A stretch of DNA of 64,000 nucleotides from Lentisalinibacter orientalis (GTDB lineage Bacteria; Pseudomonadota; Gammaproteobacteria; Steroidobacterales; Woeseiaceae). Below are positions 18,401 through 26,006 of this stretch, in pieces. The DNA lies in contig NZ_JAPDRJ010000005.1 in NCBI RefSeq assembly GCF_040706535.1, forward strand, positions 62,001-126,000, written 5' to 3'. Within the stretch, counting starts at the first letter, position 1. Each line of letters begins with the position of its first letter. Made by a program: the position numbers and the translations under genes. The notes under the pieces are model-generated. The model worked only from the letters and a program-made list of their open reading frames with translations, searched no databases and was not told the DNA's origin.

Positions 18401-19453
18401 CACCAGCAGGCCCTGGGAGATGAGACGCCGCTGCGCCGGCGACTCCGGATCCAGGATGACCTTGCCGCCCTTGCGCACGCGTCCGTACACCGCAAGGATC
18501 TCGTCGTGCTCCTTGCGCGGCTCCGTGAGCGCGTGGTGCAGGTAGCTGAGATGGGGTTCGTTCCTCAGCGCCGACGGGTTCAGATACAGTCGGTAGACGA
18601 GCGCGTCGACGACGAACGCCGGGTCCTCCAGGTCGGCCTCGCGCATCTTCGCCCGGGCGACCGCGCGGGCGAGTTTCTGGGTGAGATAGGGCTGACCGTT
18701 GGTCCAGAAGTGGATCCGCTCCAGCGCCTCCTTCGCCCGCGCCGGCGGCAGCCCGAGCGCGGGGCCGAACACGTCCAGCTGATGCAGGCGGAAGTCGCGC
18801 AGCACCACGGGCTGGGCGACGGCGAAGGGCGAGTATTCCGAATCCGTGTCGAAGCCTTCCGGCACGCTCATGCCCAACATGACGAAATTGAGCCGGGCCA
18901 GCGCCGGCTCCGCGGCCCGGGCATTGTGGGCCGCCCGGATGCTCGCCAGCAGCTGTTCGACGCCGGGGAAGTTGTCCAGGCACTGCATCTCGTCGATGAA
19001 GATGGTCACCGGCCCGCTCGTGCTCTCCAGGATCAGATCCCAGTAGAGCTCCGTGAGCCGCTGCCGGTTGGTGAGCACCGCCTTGTCCTGCCACCACTCC
19101 TGCAGGTCCACCTTGAGACGCAGCTGGCGGATCAGGCGGAAGGCGAAGCTGTAGAACCAGCGCCCCAGGTCGTCCGGCCGCTCCCGGGCGCCCACCTGGG
19201 TGAGGTCGACGACCGCGACGTGGCGGCCCTCGCCGCGCAACTCGTCGGCGAGCCGGGCCATCAGGCTGGATTTGCCCATGTGGCGCGGCGCCATGACCTG
19301 GACGTATTCGCCGGCGCGCACCAGCCGTCCGAGTTCGCGGTCGGCCGCCCGGCGCACGTAACAGCCCCGGCCCGGCTGCACGGGCCCGCCGGCGACGAAG
19401 AAGCCATCCGGGTCCCGGCGACCGTCCTGTTTTTTCTTGCCCGGCTGGCTCAT
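15368..19453 (-). CDS. AAA-like ATPase / WD40 / P-domain membrane protein (1361 aa)
   Basis: 1361 residues from ATG 19453, preceded by GGGGAG. Residues 17-330: AAA-like ATPase with Walker A APRHMGKSSL (55-64) and Walker B TIFIDEMQCLD (150-160), of the kind found at the N-terminus of large signalling proteins. A single membrane helix follows (~residues 396-416, AVAAAVLLTILIPIWYTQ), preceded by RWRR, so the N-terminus should be cytoplasmic. Beyond it are WD40-like repeats (TVALSPDGQTMAVGTRDGS, CAAFSRDGRVLASAAVDGSL) and, inserted near residues 640-730, a proprotein-convertase P-type domain (GTWTLSVADRVPGVTGALAG). The substrate is unknown. Divergent from a small kinase gene. Confidence 0.88.
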   Translation of the reverse strand: MSQPGKKKQDGRRDPDGFFVAGGPVQPGRGCYVRRAADRELGRLVRAGEYVQVMAPRHMGKSSLMARLADELRGEGRHVAVVDLTQVGARERPDDLGRWFYSFAFRLIRQLRLKVDLQEWWQDKAVLTNRQRLTELYWDLILESTSGPVTIFIDEMQCLDNFPGVEQLLASIRAAHNARAAEPALARLNFVMLGMSVPEGFDTDSEYSPFAVAQPVVLRDFRLHQLDVFGPALGLPPARAKEALERIHFWTNGQPYLTQKLARAVARAKMREADLEDPAFVVDALVYRLYLNPSALRNEPHLSYLHHALTEPRKEHDEILAVYGRVRKGGKVILDPESPAQRRLISQGLLVPTRGGTLAVRSRLYHQVFTARWANEQLPFRWRRISAVAAAVLLTILIPIWYTQFLPRPWTAVLTSATATLSEARQAWETLSRLPGHGASADRMFLDYLTRLSRGATDVTAVEAADELLRTLPGAEPVADQLVAEFWDRRALAAEFRHERDAALLARLRSLVEPTVERRRRAAALIGADYDLLAATLRVPRGFDQAVLDRDGSRLIAVRGNSVHAWRIDRLPPVAEPAWDATALAFLPAVSRRQVPAEGRAGADLVLEAQLDHDRPFDLSITLTAPSGRSVTFQPGLAGASPLRHRFTAEVGGVLAPLADEPRGGTWTLSVADRVPGVTGALAGWSLDFGDVRADGSPGGPPLPLEDPIPESASALFLGPAGRYAIAVPPAGDAAARVWDLASLSPVSTLPITREDRIIGFVLDQRVVLVHGAAGIEAWTLSTGDPVELPGVGREATLSALSSDGEMLALVGAGPERAVEAFDLIEGRQLGATAAGVDHSAIAIAPGGRMVAVADPDRAVRIWRFGDEQPAAELDPPGQPVALNFDSRGGRLAVQLADGGLMLWRAGDEGAGRVRSFPGPGPWRVSFDETGDRLLVGSAASGFRLLGEDLETLAGPLLRGGFATGQPVWAAHRDADRLALTGSPGEGWIRVWRLPPPPSAVGRGAAGAVTTVALSPDGQTMAVGTRDGSLRLQSVGDDRSNGNGREERGDEARDEGGADERAADQVDYFGHARAVCCAAFSRDGRVLASAAVDGSLRVWDAGTGEPRAFLALQPSAHPVSALALTADGGRVAVIAGPYLRIWDARDGTLLSERQPGARITAVESLPGGEGFLFGDASGSVWRLAGDDRLERLAGVAGPVSALASGPDGGILAVATAEGALQLLDMADRQLKGAADPLPGPAASLAFSADGDHLVARSGHWLHRYRLSVFQLLPESARLLPATVVRGGMSVAGADGEKVRVLAGYGAPRPAGVDFGAADVAPLQGETAVLVEQWRDRLRAGTALVSEPLPAGPERPSPAPGP

Positions 19454-19573
19454 GGCTCCCCGGCGGTTATCATGCGTCCACCGGTCCGTCCGGCGGACGG
19501 ACCCGAGCGGGCCATTCTGGCCAAATCCCGCCGCGGGCGCTATCCCGGCGGAGGCCCGGGGCACCACGGAGCC

Positions 19574-20242
19574 ATGGAAAGCACGGAATTACTGAAGAGC
19601 GATACGTTCGGCCGCGTCCTGCGGGTGCGCGACGACGCCGGGCGCAACTGCATCCGGCGCGACGTCGGCGCGGCGCCCTGGTGGTCGCGCTGGCTGGCGC
19701 GACGGCTGGCGCGCCGCGAGGCACGGGCACTGGCCGTGCTGGCGGCCGTGCCGGGCACGCCGGCGATACTGCGTGAAGGCTCCTGGGGCCTGGACCGGGA
19801 GTGGCTGGCCGGCCGCCCCATGCACGAAGCCCGGCCGCAGGACGCGCGCTACTTCCGTGAAGCCTTCCGGCTGCTCCGGCGACTGCACCGTGCCGGCGTC
19901 GCCCACAACGACCTGGCCAAGGAGCCGAACTGGCTGGTGGACGACGACGGCATGCCGGCGCTGGTCGACTTCCAGCTGGCCTCCGTCAGTCGCCGCCGCG
20001 GCCCGCTGTTCCGTCTGCTGGCACGGGAAGACCTGCGCCACTTCCTGAAGCACAAGCGCACCTATCGGCCCGAGGCACTGACCGCCCGGGAGCGGCGCAT
20101 CCTCGCCACGCCGGCCTGGACCTCGCGCATCTGGATGGCCTCCGGCAAGCGCCTCTACCTGCTGGTCACCCGCCGCTGGCTGGGCTGGGCCGACCGGGAA
20201 GGCGCCGGCGACCGCCCGCCGCGAACGGATGGTCGGCAGTGA
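19574..20242 (+). CDS. small RIO/Bud32-like protein kinase-fold protein
   Basis: 222 residues from ATG 19574. The N-terminal lobe is short (FGRVLRVRDDAGRNCIRRDV), with Arg where the ATP-binding Lys is expected. The catalytic loop is HNDLAKEPNWLV, which keeps the Asp and Asn of HxDxxxxN, and the metal-binding motif is DFQ rather than DFG (LVDFQLASV). This resembles the RIO1/InaA-like small kinase group of proteobacteria, often annotated as serine/threonine kinase, whose substrate is unknown. It is divergent from the AAA/WD40 gene with 120 bases between starts. Confidence 0.75.
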   Translation: MESTELLKSDTFGRVLRVRDDAGRNCIRRDVGAAPWWSRWLARRLARREARALAVLAAVPGTPAILREGSWGLDREWLAGRPMHEARPQDARYFREAFRLLRRLHRAGVAHNDLAKEPNWLVDDDGMPALVDFQLASVSRRRGPLFRLLAREDLRHFLKHKRTYRPEALTARERRILATPAWTSRIWMASGKRLYLLVTRRWLGWADREGAGDRPPRTDGRQ

Positions 20243-20260
20243 CGCGGCCCGGCTAACCGT

Positions 20261-20266
20261 TATAAT
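20261..20266 (+). promoter_or_regulatory. consensus -10 box upstream of the 84-aa gene
   Basis: tataat, 40 bases before the ATG at 20306. The region 16-18 bases upstream (agtgac) does not resemble a -35, so the promoter would depend on the perfect -10 or an activator. Confidence 0.4.
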
Positions 20267-20305
20267 CCCGCCTCCGCCCCAGCTGCGGACCAACCGCGAG
20301 CCGTC

Positions 20306-20560
20306 ATGGAATACGCCCACCGCCACAATCTCGTCGACAAGGACCGTGCCGGGCAGGACCGCCCGTGGGGCATCCGCGTCACGCTGCCGCCGTCGGACCC
20401 GTTCAACAACCTGGTCGACGAGGACTGGGAGAAGGTCCACTGGTACGCCACCGAGCGCGAACGAGACGAGGCGCTGGAGCGCATGCGCACCCGCCACGGC
20501 TACTACCGCATCGGCGACGAGGTGAGCCTCATCTTCGAGAAGGTGGGGAAGCAGACCTGA
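20306..20560 (+). CDS. small conserved-looking protein (84 aa) coupled to TonB receptor
   Basis: 84 residues, no signal peptide, no Cys, Trp-containing: GIRVTLPPSDPFNNLVDEDW, then KVHWYATERERDEALERMRT. The C-terminal part is a likely helix-strand (GYYRIGDEVSLIFEKVGKQT). The length, codon use and the stop/start overlap with the receptor gene support it as real. I do not recognise a named domain. The TonB-dependent receptor begins at the A of the TGA stop (overlap of one base), so both are probably translated together. Confidence 0.8.
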   Translation: MEYAHRHNLVDKDRAGQDRPWGIRVTLPPSDPFNNLVDEDWEKVHWYATERERDEALERMRTRHGYYRIGDEVSLIFEKVGKQT

Positions 20561-22680
20561 TGCCGCTCCGCGCCGGACACGGAGCCCGCCTCACGCCGGC
20601 GCTCCTGCCGGCCGCCGCGCTGTGGGCGGGCGCCGCGATGCCCGCGGCAGCGCAGACGACGACGGCCGCGGAACCGATCCAGGAGATCGTGGTCACCGCC
20701 ACCCGGCGCGACCAGCCGCTCATCACGGCGACCGGCAACGCCGCGCGGATCGAGGGCGAGGCGATCGAGGCGCTGGGGCATCATCACGTGCACGAACTCA
20801 TGCTGGAGATGCCGGGCACGTGGATCAGCCGCGGCAGCGGTCAGGAGCATCTCACTGCCATACGCTCGCCCGTCCTGACCGGCGCCGGCTCCTGCGGCGC
20901 GTTCCTGTTCCTCGAGGACGGCCTGCCCGTGCGTCCCACCGGCTTCTGCAACGTCAACCAGCTGTTCGAGGTGAACACGGAACAGGCCAGCGCCGTGGAG
21001 GTGGTGCGGGGTCCCGGCAGCGCCTTCTACGGCTCCAACGCCCTGCACGGACTGGTGAACGTCATCACGCCGGACCCGCGCAGCGACCGACGCCGCGGCT
21101 TCAGCGCGGAAGCGGGGCCGAACGACTACCTGCGGGGCTCGGCGCGCTGGGCGGGTGGCGAGGCGGCGCCCTGGGCGCTGCGGCTGCACGGTGAGCAAGA
21201 CGGCGGCTTCCGCGCGGATTCCGGCTACGGACAGGGCAAGCTGAACCTGAACCTGGTGACGCCGCTGGCCGGCCGCGAGATGCGCTGGTCGTTCGCCGCG
21301 ACCCACCTGGAACAGGAGACGGCCGGCTATATCCTCGGCGAAGATGCCTACGAGGACCCGGACCTCAACCGTACCAACCCCAACCCGGAGGCCTTCCGTA
21401 ACGCGGACGCGCAGCGGCTCAGCGCCCGCTGGGCGGCCTTCAAGGGCGACACGGTCGAGCTGGACCTCACCGCCTACGCCCGCCGCTCCGACATGGAGTT
21501 CCTGCAGCACTTCCTGCCGGGACAACCGCTGGAGGAGAACGGCCAGGTGAGCGCCGGCCTGAACGGCGTGCTCGACTTCGCCGGCGCCAGCCTGCCGCTG
21601 CTCGCCGGCATCGACATGGAGTGGTCCGACGGCTACCTGCGCCAGACCCAGGACGGTCGGGTGGAGGACGGCCCGCCCTTCCTGGTCGAGACGCGGCCGC
21701 CGGGCAAGCAATACGACTACGAGGTGGCGGCCTGGTCGGCTGCGCCCTTCTTGCACTGGACGCCGACCATCGGCGAGCGGCTCACGCTGGAGCTCGGCCT
21801 GCGCCTCGAGCACCTCAGCTACGACTACGACAACCGCATGCTCGCGGGCAACACCCGGGACGACGGCACGCCCTGCGGCTTCGGCGGCTGCCTCTATACC
21901 CGTCCCGCCGATCGCAGCGACGATTTCACCAATCTCGCGCCGAAGCTCGGCTTCAACTACCGCCTGGACGCGGCACAGGCCCTGTTCGCCAACCTGCGCC
22001 GGGGCTTCCGCGCGCCCCAGGCCACCGAGCTCTATCGCCTGCAGAACGGCCAGGAAGTGGCCGACCTGGACAGCGAACGCGTGGACAGCCTCGAGCTCGG
22101 CTATCGCCGCCTGGGCGAGGCCGTTCGGCTGGAGCTGGTCGGCTTCCTGATGGACAAGGAGGACAGCGTCCTCAGGGACGCGGAGGGCTTCAACGTGAGC
22201 GGCGGCGCCAGCCGGCACGTCGGCGTCGAGGTGAACTTCGACTGGTTGCTCGCCGACACGCTGAGCCTGTCGCTGGACGGCACCTGGACGCGCCAGACCT
22301 ACCGCTTCGACCTGGTGGCCGATCGCGGCGAGACCTTCGTCTCCGGCAACCTGGTGGATACGGCGCCGCAGACGCTCGCCAACCTGAAGCTGCGCTGGGA
22401 GCCGGTGCCGGGCTACGCCTTCACCGCGGATCTGCGCCATCAGGGCAGCTATTACCTGGACGCCGAGAACGAACACCGCTATCCGGGCCACGAACTGCTC
22501 GATCTGGGCGCCGAGCTCGACCTCTCGCCCCGGCTCGGCCTGCGCGCCCGGCTGAACAACGTCGCCGACCGGGACTACGCTGACCGCGCCGACTTCGCCT
22601 TCGGCAATTACCGCTATTTCCCGGGCCGCGGCCGGGAGCTTTACGTGGAGCTGGCCTGGCGGCTGGCGCCGGCCCGCTAG
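20560..22680 (+). CDS. TonB-dependent receptor
   Basis: 706 residues from ATG 20560. A signal peptide ends at AAAQTTT (~residue 30). EIVVTATRRDQPL is the TonB-box-like N-terminus, and the plug domain shows EVVRGPGSAFYGSNALHGLV near residue 150-165. The C-terminal half has repeated beta strands and ends with ELYVELAWRLAP, a normal outer-membrane beta-barrel terminus. Barrel strands include Cys pairs (GSCGAFLFLEDGL; TPCGFGGCLYT). The substrate cannot be told; no siderophore or B12 genes are nearby. It probably relies on ExbB/ExbD/TonB energy. It overlaps the 84-residue gene. Confidence 0.93.
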   Translation: MPLRAGHGARLTPALLPAAALWAGAAMPAAAQTTTAAEPIQEIVVTATRRDQPLITATGNAARIEGEAIEALGHHHVHELMLEMPGTWISRGSGQEHLTAIRSPVLTGAGSCGAFLFLEDGLPVRPTGFCNVNQLFEVNTEQASAVEVVRGPGSAFYGSNALHGLVNVITPDPRSDRRRGFSAEAGPNDYLRGSARWAGGEAAPWALRLHGEQDGGFRADSGYGQGKLNLNLVTPLAGREMRWSFAATHLEQETAGYILGEDAYEDPDLNRTNPNPEAFRNADAQRLSARWAAFKGDTVELDLTAYARRSDMEFLQHFLPGQPLEENGQVSAGLNGVLDFAGASLPLLAGIDMEWSDGYLRQTQDGRVEDGPPFLVETRPPGKQYDYEVAAWSAAPFLHWTPTIGERLTLELGLRLEHLSYDYDNRMLAGNTRDDGTPCGFGGCLYTRPADRSDDFTNLAPKLGFNYRLDAAQALFANLRRGFRAPQATELYRLQNGQEVADLDSERVDSLELGYRRLGEAVRLELVGFLMDKEDSVLRDAEGFNVSGGASRHVGVEVNFDWLLADTLSLSLDGTWTRQTYRFDLVADRGETFVSGNLVDTAPQTLANLKLRWEPVPGYAFTADLRHQGSYYLDAENEHRYPGHELLDLGAELDLSPRLGLRARLNNVADRDYADRADFAFGNYRYFPGRGRELYVELAWRLAPAR

Positions 22681-22732
22681 CGGGGTGGGACTGCCGCGGC
22701 CTATCCCTCATAATACGGGCATCGCGCGACGC

Positions 22733-22754
22733 CGGCGCCCGCCTCCGGGCGCCG
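22733..22754. terminator. GC hairpin between TonB receptor and icd
   Basis: A 9-bp stem (cggcgcccg / cgggcgccg) with a 4-base loop. No T-tract on either side; it could stabilise the receptor mRNA or shape the icd leader. Confidence 0.3.
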
Positions 22755-22788
22755 CCGCCGGAACAACGACATCCAGAACGGAGACACC

Positions 22789-24087
22789 ATGTCCGAACCA
22801 ACACTGACACCGCCCCAGGGCGGCGAGAAGATCGTCAACGACAACGGCAACCTGCGCGTGCCGGACAATCCCATCATCCCCTACATCGAGGGTGACGGCA
22901 CCGGTCCGGACATCTGGGCCGCGGCCGTGCGGGTCTTCGACGCGGCCGTGGAGAAGGCGTACGACGGCAAGCGCAAGATCCACTGGATGGAGATCTTCGC
23001 CGGCCAGAAGTCCAACGACCGCTACAACAGCTGGCTGCCGGAGAGCACGGTGGAGGCGTGCCGGGAGTACCTGGTCGCCATCAAGGGCCCGCTGACCACG
23101 CCCATCGGCGGCGGTATCCGCTCCCTGAACGTGGCGCTGCGCCAGCTGCTCGACCTCTACGTCTGCCTGCGGCCGGTGCGCTGGTTCAAGGGCGTGCCCT
23201 CGCCGGTGCGCAACCCCGCCGACGTGGATATGGCGATCTTCCGCGAGAACACGGAGGACATCTACGCCGGCATCGAGTTCCAGGAGGGCTCCGACGACAA
23301 CGCGCGCTTCCTGCGCATCTTCAAGGAGAACTTCCCGGCCGAGTACAACAAGATCCGCTTTCCCGAGACCTCGGGCATCGGCATCAAGCCGATCTCCCGG
23401 GAGGGCACCGAGCGGCTGGTGCGGGCGGCCATCCAGTACGCCATCGACAACAAGCGCAAGAGCGTGACCTTCGTGCACAAGGGCAACATCATGAAGTTCA
23501 CGGAAGGCGCCTTCCGCAACTGGGGCTACCGGCTGGCGGAGACCGAGTTCGCCGACCAGACCTACACCTGGGATCAGTACGACCGCACCAAAGCCGAGAA
23601 AGGTGGCGACGCGGCCAACGCGGAGCAGGAGGCGGCGCTGGCCGAGGGCCGCATCCTCATCAAGGACGCGATCGCCGACATCACCCTGCAGCAGGTGCTG
23701 ACGCGACCGGCCGAGTTCGACGTGATCGCCACCATGAACCTGAACGGCGACTACCTCTCGGACGCTCTGGCCGCCCAGGTCGGCGGCATCGGCATCGCGC
23801 CCGGCGGCAACATCAACTACGAGACCGGCCACGCCGTGTTCGAGGCCACCCACGGCACCGCGCCGAAGTACGCGGGGCAGGACAAGGTGAATCCGGGCTC
23901 GCTGATCCTCTCCGGCGAGATGATGCTGCGTCATCTCGGCTGGGAGGAAGCCGCCGACAAGATCATCGCAGCCATGGACGCGACCATCGGCTCCAGGACT
24001 GTCACCTACGACTTCGCCCGCCTCAAGGAAGGCGCCACCGAGGTGAAGTGCAGCGAATTCGCCACGGCGATGATCGGCAACATGTAA
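22789..24087 (+). CDS. icd: NADP-dependent isocitrate dehydrogenase
   Basis: 432 residues, with GGAG before the ATG. The substrate loop with the phosphorylation Ser is PIGGGIRSLNVALRQ, and NADP specificity is shown by HGTAPKYAGQDKVNPGS as in E. coli Icd. The catalytic Lys/Tyr region is KHxGNIMKFTEGAF (here FVHKGNIMKFTEGAFRNWGY). It catalyses oxidative decarboxylation of isocitrate to 2-oxoglutarate in the TCA cycle. The next gene, aceK, encodes the kinase/phosphatase that acts on that Ser, so control between the TCA cycle and glyoxylate bypass is expected. A possible -10 (cataat) is at 22709-22714. Confidence 0.97.
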   Translation: MSEPTLTPPQGGEKIVNDNGNLRVPDNPIIPYIEGDGTGPDIWAAAVRVFDAAVEKAYDGKRKIHWMEIFAGQKSNDRYNSWLPESTVEACREYLVAIKGPLTTPIGGGIRSLNVALRQLLDLYVCLRPVRWFKGVPSPVRNPADVDMAIFRENTEDIYAGIEFQEGSDDNARFLRIFKENFPAEYNKIRFPETSGIGIKPISREGTERLVRAAIQYAIDNKRKSVTFVHKGNIMKFTEGAFRNWGYRLAETEFADQTYTWDQYDRTKAEKGGDAANAEQEAALAEGRILIKDAIADITLQQVLTRPAEFDVIATMNLNGDYLSDALAAQVGGIGIAPGGNINYETGHAVFEATHGTAPKYAGQDKVNPGSLILSGEMMLRHLGWEEAADKIIAAMDATIGSRTVTYDFARLKEGATEVKCSEFATAMIGNM

Positions 24088-24134
24088 GCCGACGGATCGC
24101 GTCGATCTTGAGCGCCGACGACAACGCCTCCACG

Positions 24135-25868
24135 ATGGCCGCCGATACGGCGGAGTACATCGTGGAGGCGTTCCTCCATTACAACCGGGAATTCCGCCTG
24201 ATCACCCAGCGAGCCCGCGGGCGGTTCGAGCGGCGGGAGTGGGCCGCGGGCCAGCAGGACGCGGCCGAGCGCATCGACCTCTACGACAAGATCGTCAACG
24301 GCACCGTCGCCGAGCTCAAGGCGCGTCTCGGCGACCGGGGGCAGGACCGGGAACTCTGGGCGGCTATCAAGGAACACTATGCCCGGATGATCCTCGAGTA
24401 TCCGGACTCGGAGTTCTTCAAGACCTTCTTCAGCTCCATCACCCGGCGCATCTTCGCCACCATCGGCGTGGACCCGGCCGTGGAGTTCATCGCGCTGGAC
24501 GTCGAGCCGACCGAGCACCTGCTGGACGGTATCCAGCGCCGCGTCTACAAGAACCGGGGTGCGCTCGACTTCGTCTTCGACGAGGTGCTGTCGGATTACA
24601 GCTTCTCGGTGCCGTTCCGCGACCGCGAGCGCACCATCAACTACATCACGCTGGAGGTGGACGCCTTCCGCGGGTCGCACGGGGCCGATGCGCGGATCCG
24701 CCGCATCGAACTGCTGGAGCCCGTCTTCTACCAGGGCACGCGGGCGTACCTCGTCGGCCGCATCCAGGGCAACGACTGGTGGTCGCCGCTGGTGATCGCG
24801 CTGAAGAACACGGACGAGGGCATCTATGCGGACGCGGTGATCCTGTCGGAGAACGACGTCAGCATGCTGTTCGGCTTCACCCGCAGCTATTTCCACGTGG
24901 ACCTGGAGGTGGTGGGGGCGACGGTCGCCATGCTGAAGTCCATGCTGCCGCAAAAGCCGATCGCCGAGATCTACACGGTGCTGGGCCGGGCGAAGCAGGG
25001 TAAGACGGAGCGCTACCGCAGTTTCTTCCACCACCTCGAGCAGTCGGACGACCTGTTCGTGCGGGCGCGGGGCGACAAGGGCATGGTGATGGAGGTGTTC
25101 ACGCTGCCCTCCTACGACATCGTGTTCAAGATAATCAAGGATCGCTTCGCGTTTCCGAAGACGACGGTGCGCAAGGACGTGCTGGAGAAGTATCAGCTGG
25201 TGTTCAAGCACGACCGGGCCGGGCGGCTGGTGGACGCGCAGGAATTCCGCCAGCTGGAATTCGGCAAGCACCGCTTCGAGCCGTCGCTGCTGGAGGATCT
25301 GCTGACCGGCTGCGCGGATACCTGTCGGATCGAGGGTGAGGATCTGGTCGTGGAGCACGCCTACATCGAGCGCCGGCTGACGCCGCTGAATCTCTATGTG
25401 CAGGAGGCGGAGCCCGATGACGCGCTGCGGGCGGTCATCGACTACGGCCAGGCGATACGGGATCTGGCCTTCAGCAATATCTTCGCCGGCGACCTGCTGC
25501 TGAAGAACTTCGGCGTCACCCGCCACGGCCGGGTGATCTTCTACGACTACGACGAGCTGTGCCTGGTCACCGAGGCGAATTTCCGCAACATGCCAACACC
25601 GCGGGACGACATGGAGGAGATGCAGTCGGGTGCCTGGTTCTACGTGGGCCCGAACGACGTGTTCCCGGAGCAGTTCATCGAGTTCCTCGGACTGAAGCCA
25701 GACTACCGGGAGGCCTTCATGGAGCACCACTCGGAACTGCTGCAGGCGGAGTGGTGGATCGGCGTGCAGAAGCGGCTGAAGGCGGGCGAAATCATCGAGG
25801 TAGTCCCCTACTCCCCCCGAAGCTGGACCGACCACCGCGGCCCGGGCCTCTACGCCCTGCGTCACTAA
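24135..25868 (+). CDS. aceK: isocitrate dehydrogenase kinase/phosphatase
   Basis: 577 residues from ATG 24135; a TTG at 24108 is an alternative, and neither has a strong Shine-Dalgarno. The family segments are all present: FFKTFFSSITRRIFATIGVD, VPFRDRERTINYITLE, the nucleotide-binding region ARGDKGMVMEVFTLPSYDIV with FKIIKDRFAFPK, RHGRVIFYDYDELC (Mg/ATP) and PEQFIEFLGL. AceK phosphorylates Icd to inactivate it and removes the phosphate again. It lies 47 bases downstream of icd. The stop is only eight bases before the 130-bp palindromic element. No isocitrate lyase gene is in the window. Confidence 0.97.
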   Translation: MAADTAEYIVEAFLHYNREFRLITQRARGRFERREWAAGQQDAAERIDLYDKIVNGTVAELKARLGDRGQDRELWAAIKEHYARMILEYPDSEFFKTFFSSITRRIFATIGVDPAVEFIALDVEPTEHLLDGIQRRVYKNRGALDFVFDEVLSDYSFSVPFRDRERTINYITLEVDAFRGSHGADARIRRIELLEPVFYQGTRAYLVGRIQGNDWWSPLVIALKNTDEGIYADAVILSENDVSMLFGFTRSYFHVDLEVVGATVAMLKSMLPQKPIAEIYTVLGRAKQGKTERYRSFFHHLEQSDDLFVRARGDKGMVMEVFTLPSYDIVFKIIKDRFAFPKTTVRKDVLEKYQLVFKHDRAGRLVDAQEFRQLEFGKHRFEPSLLEDLLTGCADTCRIEGEDLVVEHAYIERRLTPLNLYVQEAEPDDALRAVIDYGQAIRDLAFSNIFAGDLLLKNFGVTRHGRVIFYDYDELCLVTEANFRNMPTPRDDMEEMQSGAWFYVGPNDVFPEQFIEFLGLKPDYREAFMEHHSELLQAEWWIGVQKRLKAGEIIEVVPYSPRSWTDHRGPGLYALRH

Positions 25869-25876
25869 TAAGAATA

Positions 25877-26006
25877 AGGTGCCGGACCGAACTTTTTAAA
25901 CTTTTGAAACTTATTTGCCGGGAAGACGGCGGGCAATGGTGGCAGCCGCCTTTGTACTGCCACGAGGAATAAGTTTCAAAAGTTTAAAAAGTTCGGTCCG
26001 GCACCT
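25877..26006. repeat. 130-bp palindromic MITE/REP-like element with perfect 39-bp inverted repeats
   Basis: Arms 25877-25915 and 25968-26006 are exact reverse complements over 39 bases (aggtgccggaccgaac... outermost, ...gaaacttatt innermost). The 52-base centre is GC-rich and contains a smaller dyad (tggcag...ctgcca). The arm inner half is strikingly AT-rich for this genome, suggesting insertion from elsewhere. No transposase is present, so it is a non-autonomous element or a REP/RAYT-type remnant. Its right arm encodes the end of glpD. As RNA it would be a very stable hairpin between two convergent genes and may end both transcripts. Confidence 0.93.

Noticed and set aside
15668..19573. Very long plus-strand open frame running into the RIO-like kinase
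   Set aside because: The part before 19574 is the complement of the AAA/WD40 gene and shows no protein family pattern.
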